A stretch of DNA of 8,121 bases from Opitutales bacterium (GCA_021641325.1 JAJXPD010000098.1:1-8121), one strand, 5' to 3'; shown: positions 1 to 5,191, counted from the first letter of the stretch. Translations and numbers: made by a program. Notes: generated by a model from the letters alone, not told the origin.

Positions 1-116
1 GCGTTATAGCACCGTTGATGCGGCGTTTCCCCGCACTTGCGGACTGCTCGCGTACGAAAGTACGCCACGCACCCCGCAAGCGCGTGAAAGCCGCCGCCTG
101 AACGGCACTCTAACGC
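1..116. repeat. Long imperfect hairpin (dispersed-repeat-like or structured RNA)
   Basis: The first 116 bases fold back on themselves. GCGTTA (1-6) pairs with TAACGC (111-116), CCGTT (12-16) with AACGG (101-105), GCGGCG (20-25) with CGCCGC (92-97), TTTC (26-29) with GAAA (86-89), CTTGCGG (36-42) with CCGCAAG (74-80), and GCGTAC (50-55) with GTACGC (60-65) around a GAAA tetraloop (56-59). Mismatches and small bulges separate the blocks. Frame 2 happens to stay open across it up to a stop near 175, but the translation looks like a shadow of the repeat. A REP-like or MITE-like intergenic repeat, or a structured RNA, are the options. The element may continue left of the window. Confidence 0.6.
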
Positions 117-184
117 GCCTAAAATTACAGCGCACGGCGCGAAGATTTTTAGGGTGTTTGGGGATAAAAGTTTAGTTGATTTGT

Positions 185-220
185 AAGCGGAGAATCTGCG
201 TTTGCGGATTTCCGCTTTTT
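185..220 (+). terminator. Rho-independent terminator, rightward
   Basis: A 9-bp stem pairs AAGCGGAGA (185-193) with TTTCCGCTT (209-217). After a bulged A (194) it continues as TCTGC/GCGGA (195-199/204-208), closed by a GTTT loop (200-203). A T-run (216-220) follows directly. No rightward gene lies between base 1 and this site, so it probably ends a transcript that begins left of the window, or one that carries the 1-116 hairpin. Confidence 0.6.
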
Positions 221-247
221 GTTTATCCGCGCAACGCGCGTCTATTT

Positions 248-276
248 TATATATATTTCTTGCAAACGTTCGACAA
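248..276 (-). promoter_or_regulatory. Possible leftward sigma-70-type promoter
   Basis: On the minus strand a TTGTCG box (276-271) is followed after 17 bases by TATATA (253-248), inside the only strongly AT-rich stretch of the region. A transcript from here would run left through the reverse complement of the terminator and the 1-116 hairpin, giving a long structured leader for a gene outside the window or a non-coding RNA. AT-rich sequence makes chance -10 matches common, so this is tentative. Confidence 0.25.
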
Positions 277-290
277 TCCCAACGCCAGTA

Positions 291-395
291 ATTGGCGAAG
301 CCAATACGGACTAAACGGGAAAAGGCGCGGTTATAGCCGCGCCGAATTGCCACAGAAAGGAACGAAGTTCCGACGCCGTGCAGGCTGCAGCCTGC
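291..395. repeat. Cluster of four short perfect hairpins in intergenic DNA
   Basis: Four inverted repeats lie within 105 bases: ATTGGC-GAA-GCCAAT (291-305), GGCGCGG-TTATAG-CCGCGCC (324-343), GGAAC-GAA-GTTCC (359-371) and the 16-base perfect palindrome GCAGGCTGCAGCCTGC (380-395). Two of them share a C(GAA)G triloop, a very stable DNA hairpin closure. The last palindrome abuts the stop codon of the DUF1805 gene (398-396), so the cluster occupies its 3' untranslated region. It looks like an intergenic repeat or a structured RNA tail; no coding potential is apparent. Confidence 0.5.
320..343 (-). terminator. Possible terminator for the DUF1805 gene
   Basis: Read leftward, a perfect 7-bp GC stem (343-337 with 330-324) with a CTATAA loop is followed by TTTT (323-320). 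It lies about 55 bases downstream of the DUF1805 stop. The T-run is short, so termination strength is uncertain. Confidence 0.4.
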
Positions 396-677
396 CTAGG
401 AGAGGAGTTCGAGGGCTTCGCGGCCTGTCATGCCTACTGCGACGCCTTTGGCTTGGGCGGCTTTTGAGACGGCGACGACATTTTTTGCGAACATGTCGTC
501 GTAGGAGTTCACGCCGGTGACGATTGCGAGGGCGTCGCCGAGTTTGTCGGCGGTTTCGACCTTGACGTATCCGCAGGCGAGCATGCCGTTTGCGGCGGTT
601 ATCGCAAGAAGCGAGGCGTTTGTGGTGGGGATAGTGTAGCCTTTGTATGTTTTTCTGTTGAATGTGATTTCGTCCAT
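396..677 (-). CDS. DUF1805 (YunC-like) protein
   Basis: A 93-residue protein starting MDEITFNRKTYKGYTIPTTN. It resembles the DUF1805 family, typified by Bacillus subtilis YunC (about 100 residues), in overall length, in the 'ASLLAITAANGMLACGYV' core (21-38), and in the C-terminal signature VGMTGREALE (81-90). The family's biochemical role is not established. The reading frame is open for 30 more codons upstream (to 767), but that extension runs across the divergent promoter region and does not look like the family, so the ATG at 677 is preferred even though no clear Shine-Dalgarno sequence precedes it. The protein has no signal peptide or membrane segment, so it is probably cytoplasmic. It is transcribed away from the META lipoprotein gene and stands alone. 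The stop codon touches a 16-base palindrome. Confidence 0.8.
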   Translation of the reverse strand: MDEITFNRKTYKGYTIPTTNASLLAITAANGMLACGYVKVETADKLGDALAIVTGVNSYDDMFAKNVVAVSKAAQAKGVAVGMTGREALELLS

Positions 678-703
678 AAAAAAATCGATTCTGTCGACAT
701 TGA

Positions 704-733
704 AGTATATTTTTCGCTCCGTGTGAAGAATAA
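704..733 (-). promoter_or_regulatory. Candidate promoter of the DUF1805 gene
   Basis: A good -10 match, TATACT (709-704), lies about 27 bases before the preferred start. A poor -35, TTATTC (733-728), stands 18 bases further upstream. The position in the divergent spacer fits; the weak -35 keeps confidence low. Confidence 0.3.
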
Positions 734-791
734 TAGTGTTGGAATTCGGGAAAAAACCTGCCAACATGCGGACAGGAAAATGGAAGGAATC

Positions 792-1334
792 ATGAAAAGA
801 TTTTTAATATTCGCATTGGGCGTCGTTTTGTGCACCGCGTGCAATTCGACAACACGGAAGGAGGCTGCTAGGCAGCTGAGGGAGACCGCGGCGCAGCCGC
901 TGGCGAACGAGGCGGCGGTCGCGAGGGCGGCGGAGGAGGCGTGCACGGTCTCCGAGCCGTTCAAGTCGGACCTTGCCGACACGACGTGGGTTCCCGTATT
1001 TTTGGCGGGGCAGGGCGAAGCCAAAATGCCGAAATCGGAAAACGAATTCGTCTACCTGCGCTTTGCGCCCGACCTCAAAGTCAGCGGAATGTCGGGCAAC
1101 AACCTGTTCGGCGGCAGCTTCGTAATAGGGCAGAACGGCTCGTTCGGGGCGGCGAACATGTTCTCGACGCGCCGCATGGGCCCGTACGGCGAGTACGAAT
1201 ATAAATTCATGCAGGCGCTTCAAAAGGCGGACAGAATCTCGATTTCGTCGGACGGCAAAAAGCTCAGGCTTATGCGCGACAAGGACGTTCTGCTCGATTT
1301 CAGGAAAATCCCCAACAACACAGTCAAACAATGA
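792..1334 (+). CDS. META-domain (HslJ-like) lipoprotein
   Basis: A 180-residue protein beginning MKRFLIFALGVVLCTACNST, a short basic n-region, a hydrophobic core and a probable lipidation cysteine at 17 (box LCTAC, slightly non-canonical). Residues 18-58 are an Ala/Glu-rich linker. Residues about 61-172 match the META/HslJ fold: D(T)TWVPV near 63-69, SGNNLFGGSF (101-110), STRRMGP (125-131), a helix EYKFMQALQKADR (136-148) and the final strand pair KKLRLMRDKDVLLDF (156-170). META proteins are envelope proteins, in some species tied to heat-shock or novobiocin phenotypes; the role here is unknown. Both cysteines often seen in the domain (GCN and the one after STRM) are replaced. The start at 792 is chosen because it gives a clean lipoprotein signal and has AAGGA just upstream (784-788); an in-frame ATG at 780 is the alternative. 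The stop overlaps the next start (ATGA). Confidence 0.8.
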   Translation: MKRFLIFALGVVLCTACNSTTRKEAARQLRETAAQPLANEAAVARAAEEACTVSEPFKSDLADTTWVPVFLAGQGEAKMPKSENEFVYLRFAPDLKVSGMSGNNLFGGSFVIGQNGSFGAANMFSTRRMGPYGEYEYKFMQALQKADRISISSDGKKLRLMRDKDVLLDFRKIPNNTVKQ

Positions 1335-1636
1335 GTCCGAAAACGATTATAGTTTGGGCGGGGCTTCGCGTGAAGCCCGAAGCCGCGGAGGAGTTTAAGA
1401 AACGCGCGTTGGAGGTTGTGGAAAAAACGCGGCTTGAAGAAAAATGCCTGCGCTACGACCTTCTTCAAGACGCCACAAACCCCGCCACATTCTACTTCTT
1501 CGAAGAGTACACCGACGACGAAGGCTACGCCGCGCACCGCGCAATGTCCTACATGCCGCCGTTCCGCGACTTCCGCGGCACGGTCGTCGAGGAATACCTC
1601 GGCATACGCGTGCTTGACGAAATAGCTTCGCACTAA
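1331..1636 (+). CDS. Antibiotic biosynthesis monooxygenase (ABM) family protein, YgiN-like
   Basis: A 101-residue single-domain protein. It has the ABM pattern: an N-terminal strand IIVWAGLRVKPE (6-17), a helix EEFKKRALEVVEKTR, then LEEKCLRYDLLQD (35-47), the strand FYFFEEYTDDEGYAAH (54-69) with the conserved histidine at 69, and a last strand VVEEYLGIRVL (85-95). Family members are dimeric cofactor-free oxygenases or quinol monooxygenases, or simply small binding proteins; the substrate cannot be read from the sequence. The cytoplasm is the likely location. Its ATG lies within the stop codon of the META lipoprotein gene (ATGA at 1331-1334), implying translational coupling, although one product is exported and the other is not. 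A cysteine (39) stands where many relatives have glycine in the E-x-G motif. Confidence 0.8.
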   Translation: MSPKTIIVWAGLRVKPEAAEEFKKRALEVVEKTRLEEKCLRYDLLQDATNPATFYFFEEYTDDEGYAAHRAMSYMPPFRDFRGTVVEEYLGIRVLDEIASH

Positions 1637-1777
1637 GCCGAGCTACGGTATCGAGTTATTGCGCCGTCCGCGCCGCCCGACGTTTTGCCAAGCTCGTCCG
1701 TTGCCGTAGCAACCGCAGATTTCGGCGCGTCCGTTTTTGCTTGCGGAAAACGCGCAAAGGGCTTGAATACACAACCG

Positions 1778-1806
1778 CAACCGGCAAATACCCGCCGGCT
1801 GTTTTT
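1778..1806 (+). terminator. Possible terminator or attenuator before the nucleoside transporter gene
   Basis: CA-CCGGC (1778-1785, one mismatched A) pairs with GCCGG-TG (1794-1801) around the loop AAATACCC, and TTTTT (1802-1806) follows at once. It could end the META-ABM transcript. It lies only 40 bases before the transporter ATG, so it could instead act in that gene's leader. The rest of the 1637-1845 spacer shows only a 7-base inverted repeat (GCTACGG 1642-1648, CCGTAGC 1704-1710) and no gene. Confidence 0.4.
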
Positions 1807-1845
1807 GAAAATTTCAACCAAACAACAAACAATACAAGGAAAATT

Positions 1846-3054
1846 ATGTCGTTAATACTCCGCTCTAAATTGAGCATTATGATGTTCCTGCAATTCATGC
1901 TGGTGGCGTCCTTCTGGGTTCAGCTGTCGAGCTATCTCGATAAAATGCACGTCGAAGGTATAATGTTCGCGCTGATTATGTCCACAATGGCAATCGGCTC
2001 GATTTTCTCGCCGCTGGTCGGCATGTTCGCCGACAGGGTTGCAAACAGCGAAAAGGTTTTGTTCGTGCTGAACGCGCTCGTGGCGGTTTTGCTGCTCGCC
2101 GCGTATTTTACGGTCAACCCGACCATGATTTTCGTATTGCTCGGCTTGGCGATGTGCGCGTACATGCCCACATGGGGTCTTACGTCGTCGATTGCCATGG
2201 CAAACAGCACGCCGGAAGCGTTCCCGCTTATCCGCGTGTTCGGTTCGCTGGGCTGGGTTTGCGCGGCGGTTTTCGCGTTCGGGGCAAAGTTCCTTTTCGA
2301 CGCAGTTATCGACGGCACGGCGATTCCGCTCGCATGCGGCGCGGCGGTTGCGGCGGTTGCGGCGGTTTTCGCGCTCTTCCTCCCAGCGACTCCCCCGAAG
2401 GCGAAAGGCGAACCGATGTCCGTTGCCGACGCGCTCGGACTTCGCGCGTTTGCAATGCTCAAAGACCGCAACGTTGCGATTTTCATGGTTTGCGTAATCG
2501 TCTGGACGGTGGCGTTCACAATTTACTGGATGTACGGTTCGTTCCTCGCGAGCCTCGGCGTAAAGAACATTACGCCCACGTTGAACGTGGGTCAGGTTTC
2601 GGAACTGCTTTTCATGGTTCTCATTCCCGTCGCCATTAAATGCATAGGCTTCAAGAACACGATGGGCTTGGGCATCTTGGCGATGTTCCTTCGCTACGTC
2701 ATGAGCGCGTTCGCGCCCGAAGTCGGCGGACTCTACTGGGGCGCGATTGCAGTTCACGGCATAATCTTCGGCTTCTTCTTCGTAGCCGCGCAGATGTACA
2801 TCGACAAAAAGGCGTCCGACGACATCAAGGCTCAGGCGCAGGGCTTGTACTTCTTCTTCTACGGTATCGCGCAGATTTTCGGCACGTTCTTCTCGACATG
2901 GCTGATTTCGCACTACACAAGCAACGCAATCGTCGCCGACGCCGTTCAGGCGAGCACAAGCTGGCAGTCGATTTTCTGGGTTGAAGCGGCGATTTCGGGC
3001 GCGCTGCTCGTGTTCTTCTACCTGTTCTTCAAGGACGACACGAAAAAGGCGTAA
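1846..3054 (+). CDS. MFS nucleoside:H+ symporter (NHS family, NupG/XapB-like)
   Basis: A 402-residue integral membrane protein of about 12 helices, close in length to E. coli NupG (418). It carries the NHS hallmarks in order: the opening SKLSIMMFLQFMLVASFWVQ (7-26), SPLVGMFADR (55-64), CAYMPTWGL (104-112), FPLIRVFGSLGW (126-137) matching NupG FPPIRIWG with its important arginine, the loop segment LGLRAFAMLKDRNVAIF (198-213), GQVSELLF (249-256) with the Q-x-x-E pair that in NupG lines the nucleoside site, and AQAQGLYFFFYG (329-340). The predicted role is proton-driven uptake of nucleosides across the inner membrane. The frame is open for 35 codons upstream, but the ATG at 1846 has AAGGA five bases before it (1836-1840) and matches the family N-terminus. 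The gene is monocistronic: a terminator candidate lies in front and a strong one behind. Confidence 0.9.
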   Translation: MSLILRSKLSIMMFLQFMLVASFWVQLSSYLDKMHVEGIMFALIMSTMAIGSIFSPLVGMFADRVANSEKVLFVLNALVAVLLLAAYFTVNPTMIFVLLGLAMCAYMPTWGLTSSIAMANSTPEAFPLIRVFGSLGWVCAAVFAFGAKFLFDAVIDGTAIPLACGAAVAAVAAVFALFLPATPPKAKGEPMSVADALGLRAFAMLKDRNVAIFMVCVIVWTVAFTIYWMYGSFLASLGVKNITPTLNVGQVSELLFMVLIPVAIKCIGFKNTMGLGILAMFLRYVMSAFAPEVGGLYWGAIAVHGIIFGFFFVAAQMYIDKKASDDIKAQAQGLYFFFYGIAQIFGTFFSTWLISHYTSNAIVADAVQASTSWQSIFWVEAAISGALLVFFYLFFKDDTKKA

Positions 3055-3073
3055 TTTGCGCATTTTGAATAGA

Positions 3074-3107
3074 AGAGCCTTCTCCTTTTGGGGGAGGCTC
3101 TTTTTTT
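3074..3107 (+). terminator. Strong rho-independent terminator of the nucleoside transporter gene
   Basis: A 12-bp stem (3074-3085 with 3090-3101, two G-T pairs) with a TTTT loop is followed by a seven-T run (3101-3107). It starts 20 bases after the transporter stop. Confidence 0.9.
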
Positions 3108-3108
3108 G

Positions 3109-3136
3109 TTGCATTGACAGCCCGATTTGGTAAATT
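3109..3136 (+). promoter_or_regulatory. Candidate promoter of rpoZ
   Basis: Between the terminator and rpoZ, TTGCAT (3109-3114) is followed after 16 bases by TAAATT (3131-3136). A perfect TTGACA also occurs at 3114-3119, but nothing resembling a -10 lies at the right distance from it (TAAATT is only 11 bases away), so the exact boxes are uncertain. A promoter is expected here because a strong terminator lies directly upstream. Confidence 0.4.
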
Positions 3137-3167
3137 CGGCATTTTCATTAAAACAAGGAGAAGTACT

Positions 3168-3386
3168 TTGAGAGACGATTACATCAAAGAAGCACAGAAA
3201 ATCATTCCCGACCCCAACATTCTCATCAATGTGGTATCGCGCCGCGTAAAACAGCTCAAAGCGGGGAGCGAGCCTACGGTTAATTCGTTGGAAAAGCTTG
3301 AGCTTGAAGATATTGCGCTGCTTGAAATAATCAGGGGCAATATAAGCTACGAACTCTTCTCGCCGCGCACGGATTCCGTCGAATAG
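3168..3386 (+). CDS. rpoZ: DNA-directed RNA polymerase omega subunit
   Basis: A 72-residue protein, M(TTG)RDDYIKEAQKIIPDPNILI. It has the omega core: an N-terminal helix, NVVSRRVKQLKAG (21-33) equivalent to the ARRARQ helix of E. coli omega, and a second helix LELEDIALLEIIRGNISYEL (44-63) equivalent to the ALREIEEG region. Omega binds the beta-prime subunit and aids its folding and RNA polymerase assembly. The start is a TTG at 3168, supported by AAGGAG (3155-3160) seven bases upstream; no in-frame ATG would retain the fold. Compared with E. coli omega (91 residues) it lacks the C-terminal tail. It leads a rightward group with smpB and trmL, separated from smpB by 75 bases holding a terminator-like hairpin. 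Confidence 0.85.
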   Translation: MRDDYIKEAQKIIPDPNILINVVSRRVKQLKAGSEPTVNSLEKLELEDIALLEIIRGNISYELFSPRTDSVE

Positions 3387-3416
3387 GCTTCGTCGGCATT
3401 CTGATTGCGGCTGAAT

Positions 3417-3450
3417 CCGCGCGGCATTGCAAATTGCGGCGCGGTTTTTT
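3417..3450 (+). terminator. Terminator-like hairpin between rpoZ and smpB
   Basis: CCGCGC (3417-3422) pairs with GCGCGG (3439-3444), with a further GCA/TGC block inside after one mismatch, and TTTTTT (3445-3450) follows. It begins 31 bases after the rpoZ stop and its T-run ends 11 bases before the smpB ATG, so it would sit in the smpB leader or cut rpoZ off from smpB. Confidence 0.5.
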
Positions 3451-3461
3451 GTTCGGACAAC

Positions 3462-3938
3462 ATGGCAAAGAAAGAATCGGAAAGAAAGGCAGTAGAGATT
3501 CGCAACCGCAAGGCGAGTCGCGACTTTTTCATAGGCGAAACTTTCGAGGCGGGCATCGCGCTTTCTGGCACGGAAATCAAGAGCCTGCGCGGCGCGCACG
3601 CCCAGATAAACGACGCCTTTGTGCGCGTAGACAACGGCGAGGCAATTCTCTATCAGGCGCACATTTCCGAATACGATTTCGGCAACATCAACAACCACAA
3701 TCCGACCCGCCCGCGCAAACTGCTCCTCCACAAAAAGGAGATTCTCAAATTGAAGTCGGCGACCGATTCGGGGGGGACGGCGATTATCCCGCTTAAAATC
3801 TATTTCAAAAAGTCGCTCGCAAAGGTGCTGATAGCGGTCTGCACGGGCAAAAAACTCTTCGACAAGCGCGAGGCAATCAAGAAAAGCGAGGCGCAAAAGG
3901 AAGCGCGGCGGGCGATGTCGAACTTCAAACGCCGATGA
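3462..3938 (+). CDS. smpB: SsrA-binding protein SmpB
   Basis: A 158-residue protein of normal family length. SmpB binds tmRNA and delivers it to stalled ribosomes in trans-translation. Visible family features are NRKASRDFFIGETFEAGIAL (15-34), SGTEIKSLRGAHAQINDAFV (35-54), the HISEYDFGNINNHNPTRPRKLLLHKKEI stretch (67-94), GTAIIPLKIYFKK (105-117), and VCTGKKLFDKRE (126-137), which matches the E. coli GKKQHDKR segment. The basic tail from 138 (KKSEAQKEARRAMSNFKRR in part) is the helix that enters the ribosomal mRNA channel. The ATG at 3462 is chosen because MAKK is the typical beginning; an in-frame TTG at 3405 would extend through the hairpin. The Shine-Dalgarno is weak. A run of seven G (3770-3776) encodes part of SGG without breaking the frame. 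The stop overlaps the trmL start (ATGA). No ssrA gene is seen in the window. Confidence 0.95.
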   Translation: MAKKESERKAVEIRNRKASRDFFIGETFEAGIALSGTEIKSLRGAHAQINDAFVRVDNGEAILYQAHISEYDFGNINNHNPTRPRKLLLHKKEILKLKSATDSGGTAIIPLKIYFKKSLAKVLIAVCTGKKLFDKREAIKKSEAQKEARRAMSNFKRR

Positions 3939-4429
3939 AAAGCGAGAATCCGCCCGTACATATAATATTGCACAACCCGAAAATCCCGCAAAACACGGGG
4001 AATATCGGCAGAATGTGCTCGATAATCGGCGCGCGCCTGCACCTGATACACCCGCTCGGCTTCATCATTACGGACTCCAAATTGAAGCGCAGCGGCATGG
4101 ACTATTGGTACGAGCTTGACGTTGTGCACCATAAAGACTGGGAGAGCTTCAAGGCGTCGCCGCTCGCGCCCGATTTGTCGCGCATCTGGCTTTTTACGAC
4201 AAAGGGCGACAAATGCCTTTGGGACGCAAAATTCGAACACGGCGACGGGCTTCTGTTCGGCGCGGAGGATTGCGGCTGCCCGCAGCGCGTCCACGACGAC
4301 CTCGACGGACGCCGCCTGAAAATTCCGCAGTTCGCGCCCAAACTGCGCTCGCTGAACCTTTCGACCTCCGCGGGAATCGCCGCATACGAGGCAATGCGGC
4401 AAATTACGCACGGAAACGCAGGCGTTTGA
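3935..4429 (+). CDS. trmL: tRNA (cytidine/uridine-34-2'-O)-methyltransferase, TrmL type (SPOUT family)
   Basis: A 164-residue SPOUT methyltransferase, near the length of E. coli TrmL (157). TrmL uses S-adenosylmethionine to 2'-O-methylate the wobble nucleotide of certain tRNA-Leu species. Motif 1 is NPKIPQNTGNIGRMC (14-28); LHLIHPLGF (35-43) and KRSGMDYW (51-58) match the E. coli LHIIEPMGF and RRAGLDY segments; the AdoMet knot is LFTTKG (86-91), LFGAEDCGCP (107-116) and RSLNLSTSAGIAAYEAMRQ (138-156). The second motif departs from the usual GPETRGLP: proline, arginine and leucine are replaced by alanine and two cysteines, while the G, E, G and P anchors remain. The ATG overlaps the smpB stop, suggesting coupled translation. 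Another SPOUT 2'-O-methyltransferase specificity cannot be excluded. Confidence 0.88.
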   Translation: MKSENPPVHIILHNPKIPQNTGNIGRMCSIIGARLHLIHPLGFIITDSKLKRSGMDYWYELDVVHHKDWESFKASPLAPDLSRIWLFTTKGDKCLWDAKFEHGDGLLFGAEDCGCPQRVHDDLDGRRLKIPQFAPKLRSLNLSTSAGIAAYEAMRQITHGNAGV

Positions 4430-4643
4430 TTTTTCGCGCCGCCGCGTGCCCGCATTTTTCCCGCAGGCCGCGCAAAACTTCCGCGCAACTTTTCTTTCCC
4501 ACACCCATTCCCGACTCCGCGTACATTTCCCAACCCCCCCCGCGCTAATTTCTCCGCTCCGCACAACTTTCAATTCACGCAACTTCCCGCTCCGCAAGAG
4601 TTCTATTCGCCCGCATTTTTCGGCGGGCATGTCGGGCGACGGC
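4430..4643. other. Pyrimidine-rich spacer between convergent genes
   Basis: This 214-base gap between trmL and the leftward membrane protein gene is dominated by C and T on the plus strand, including a run of eight C (4534-4541). One perfect inverted repeat, GCCCGC (4609-4614) with GCGGGC (4623-4628), lies close to the end of the membrane gene but has no T-run on either side. Frames that stay open here give low-complexity Pro/Ser/Arg products, so I call no gene. Confidence 0.6.
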
Positions 4644-4979
4644 TTAGATGCTTGAATAAAGTATATTGGCAAAAATATAGAGCGCGGCAAAAAGCCTTAT
4701 CAAATTAACCGCCCGCTTGTTTTTTATAAATAGCGGGGCGATTGCCGCAAAAATGTAAAAGACGGCATGGGCGGCGCAGATTATTGTATATTTTGTTTTT
4801 GAAGTCCTTTCCCACCCGCAGGCGTCGGAAGTCCAAACGGGATTTTCGGAATCGAAAAAATGCATGCAAAAAATGTCGTTGAGATTTGCGTACGCAATCA
4901 GGACAAACAAAGCCGCCGCCAAAACACTCAAAATTTTGGCGACGCGCGAATTTGCCGACTCAGTATTTGACCAAAACAA
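4644..4979 (-). CDS. Small three-helix membrane protein of unknown function
   Basis: I do not recognise this 111-residue protein with confidence. It has three hydrophobic segments: VAKILSVLAAALFVLIAYANL (13-33), TIICAAHAVFYIFAAIAPLFI (about 64-84) and VNLIRLFAALYIFANILYSS (about 90-110), separated by a polar loop with two cysteines, so it should be an inner-membrane protein. The first helix ending in ANLND faintly recalls TMEM220-type proteins, where an ND(PD) motif follows helix 1, but the PDP part is absent. There is no ATG early in the frame. The start proposed is a TTG at 4979 with AGGGA five bases upstream (4989-4985). A 25-codon reading frame overlaps this start. It lies beyond the terminator of the met-clpP cluster and so needs its own promoter, which I cannot place with confidence. 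Confidence 0.65.
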   Translation of the reverse strand: MFWSNTESANSRVAKILSVLAAALFVLIAYANLNDIFCMHFFDSENPVWTSDACGWERTSKTKYTIICAAHAVFYIFAAIAPLFIKNKRAVNLIRLFAALYIFANILYSSI

Positions 4980-5037
4980 TTAAATCCCTGCCTGTCTCGT
5001 TTGTAATTTTTACAAAGTCTTGCATAAACGCGTTCAT
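4960..5037 (-). CDS. Possible 25-residue leader peptide overlapping the membrane protein start
   Basis: An ATG-initiated frame (5037) encodes MNAFMQDFVKITNETGRDLI followed by VLVKY and ends in TGA at 4962-4960, 20 bases inside the membrane protein gene, in a different frame. Codon use looks natural, and the overlap would permit termination-reinitiation at the TTG at 4979. GGCGGA lies too close to the ATG to be a good ribosome binding site. It may be chance, or the real N-terminus of a frameshifted gene. The rest of the 4980-5136 spacer holds an AACTCT/AGAGTT inverted repeat near 5080-5110 and no other gene. Confidence 0.3.
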   Translation of the reverse strand: MNAFMQDFVKITNETGRDLIVLVKY

Positions 5038-5136
5038 TCCGCCAGCGAAAATCGGCAACATTTAATTTAGGCAACAAAACTCTCGATAAATTGCATTTTG
5101 AAAGAGTTTTTTCTGGCGCTTGCTTTGCGCGGGCGC

Positions 5137-5165
5137 AAAAAAAGGCGCATCGGGGAGACGCGCCT
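5137..5165 (-). terminator. Rho-independent terminator of the met-clpP-PepSY cluster
   Basis: Read leftward, AGGCGCGTC (5165-5157) pairs with GATGCGCCT (5151-5143) around TCCCC, with one G-T pair, and seven T follow (5143-5137). It starts 26 bases after the stop of the PepSY-like gene and marks the end of the leftward cluster. Confidence 0.85.
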
Positions 5166-5191
5166 ATGTTCGGTTCGTTGCCGTGTTCGGG

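Noticed and set aside
2..175. Open reading frame (frame 2) running from the window edge to a stop at 175
   Set aside because: It is entirely explained by the long hairpin, is rich in Arg/Thr/Pro, and resembles no family. It may be the tail of an upstream gene but cannot be supported.
1..395. CRISPR array, tRNA or transposon end in the structured left region
   Set aside because: The hairpins differ in sequence and spacing, no cloverleaf fits, and no transposase or target duplication is visible.
1852..3114. 420-residue minus-strand frame opposite the nucleoside transporter
   Set aside because: It is an antisense shadow with an Arg/Glu/His/Asn-rich composition; the plus-strand frame has clear NHS family motifs.
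3114..3119. Perfect TTGACA as the -35 box of rpoZ
   Set aside because: No -10-like sequence lies 15-19 bases downstream (the best AT-rich hexamer is only 11 away), so I prefer the overlapping TTGCAT with TAAATT, at low confidence.
4446..4655. 69-residue frame in the pyrimidine-rich spacer (GTG start)
   Set aside because: The product is a low-complexity Pro/Ser/Arg/His sequence produced by the base bias, with no ribosome binding site.
3018..4690. Long minus-strand frames opposite rpoZ, smpB and trmL
   Set aside because: They are shadows of three well-recognised plus-strand genes and carry no recognisable motifs.
5078..5113. AACTCT/AGAGTT inverted repeat with T-runs on both strands as a bidirectional terminator
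   Set aside because: The stem is only six AT-rich pairs with a large internal loop, and the real terminator for the leftward cluster is already at 5165-5137.
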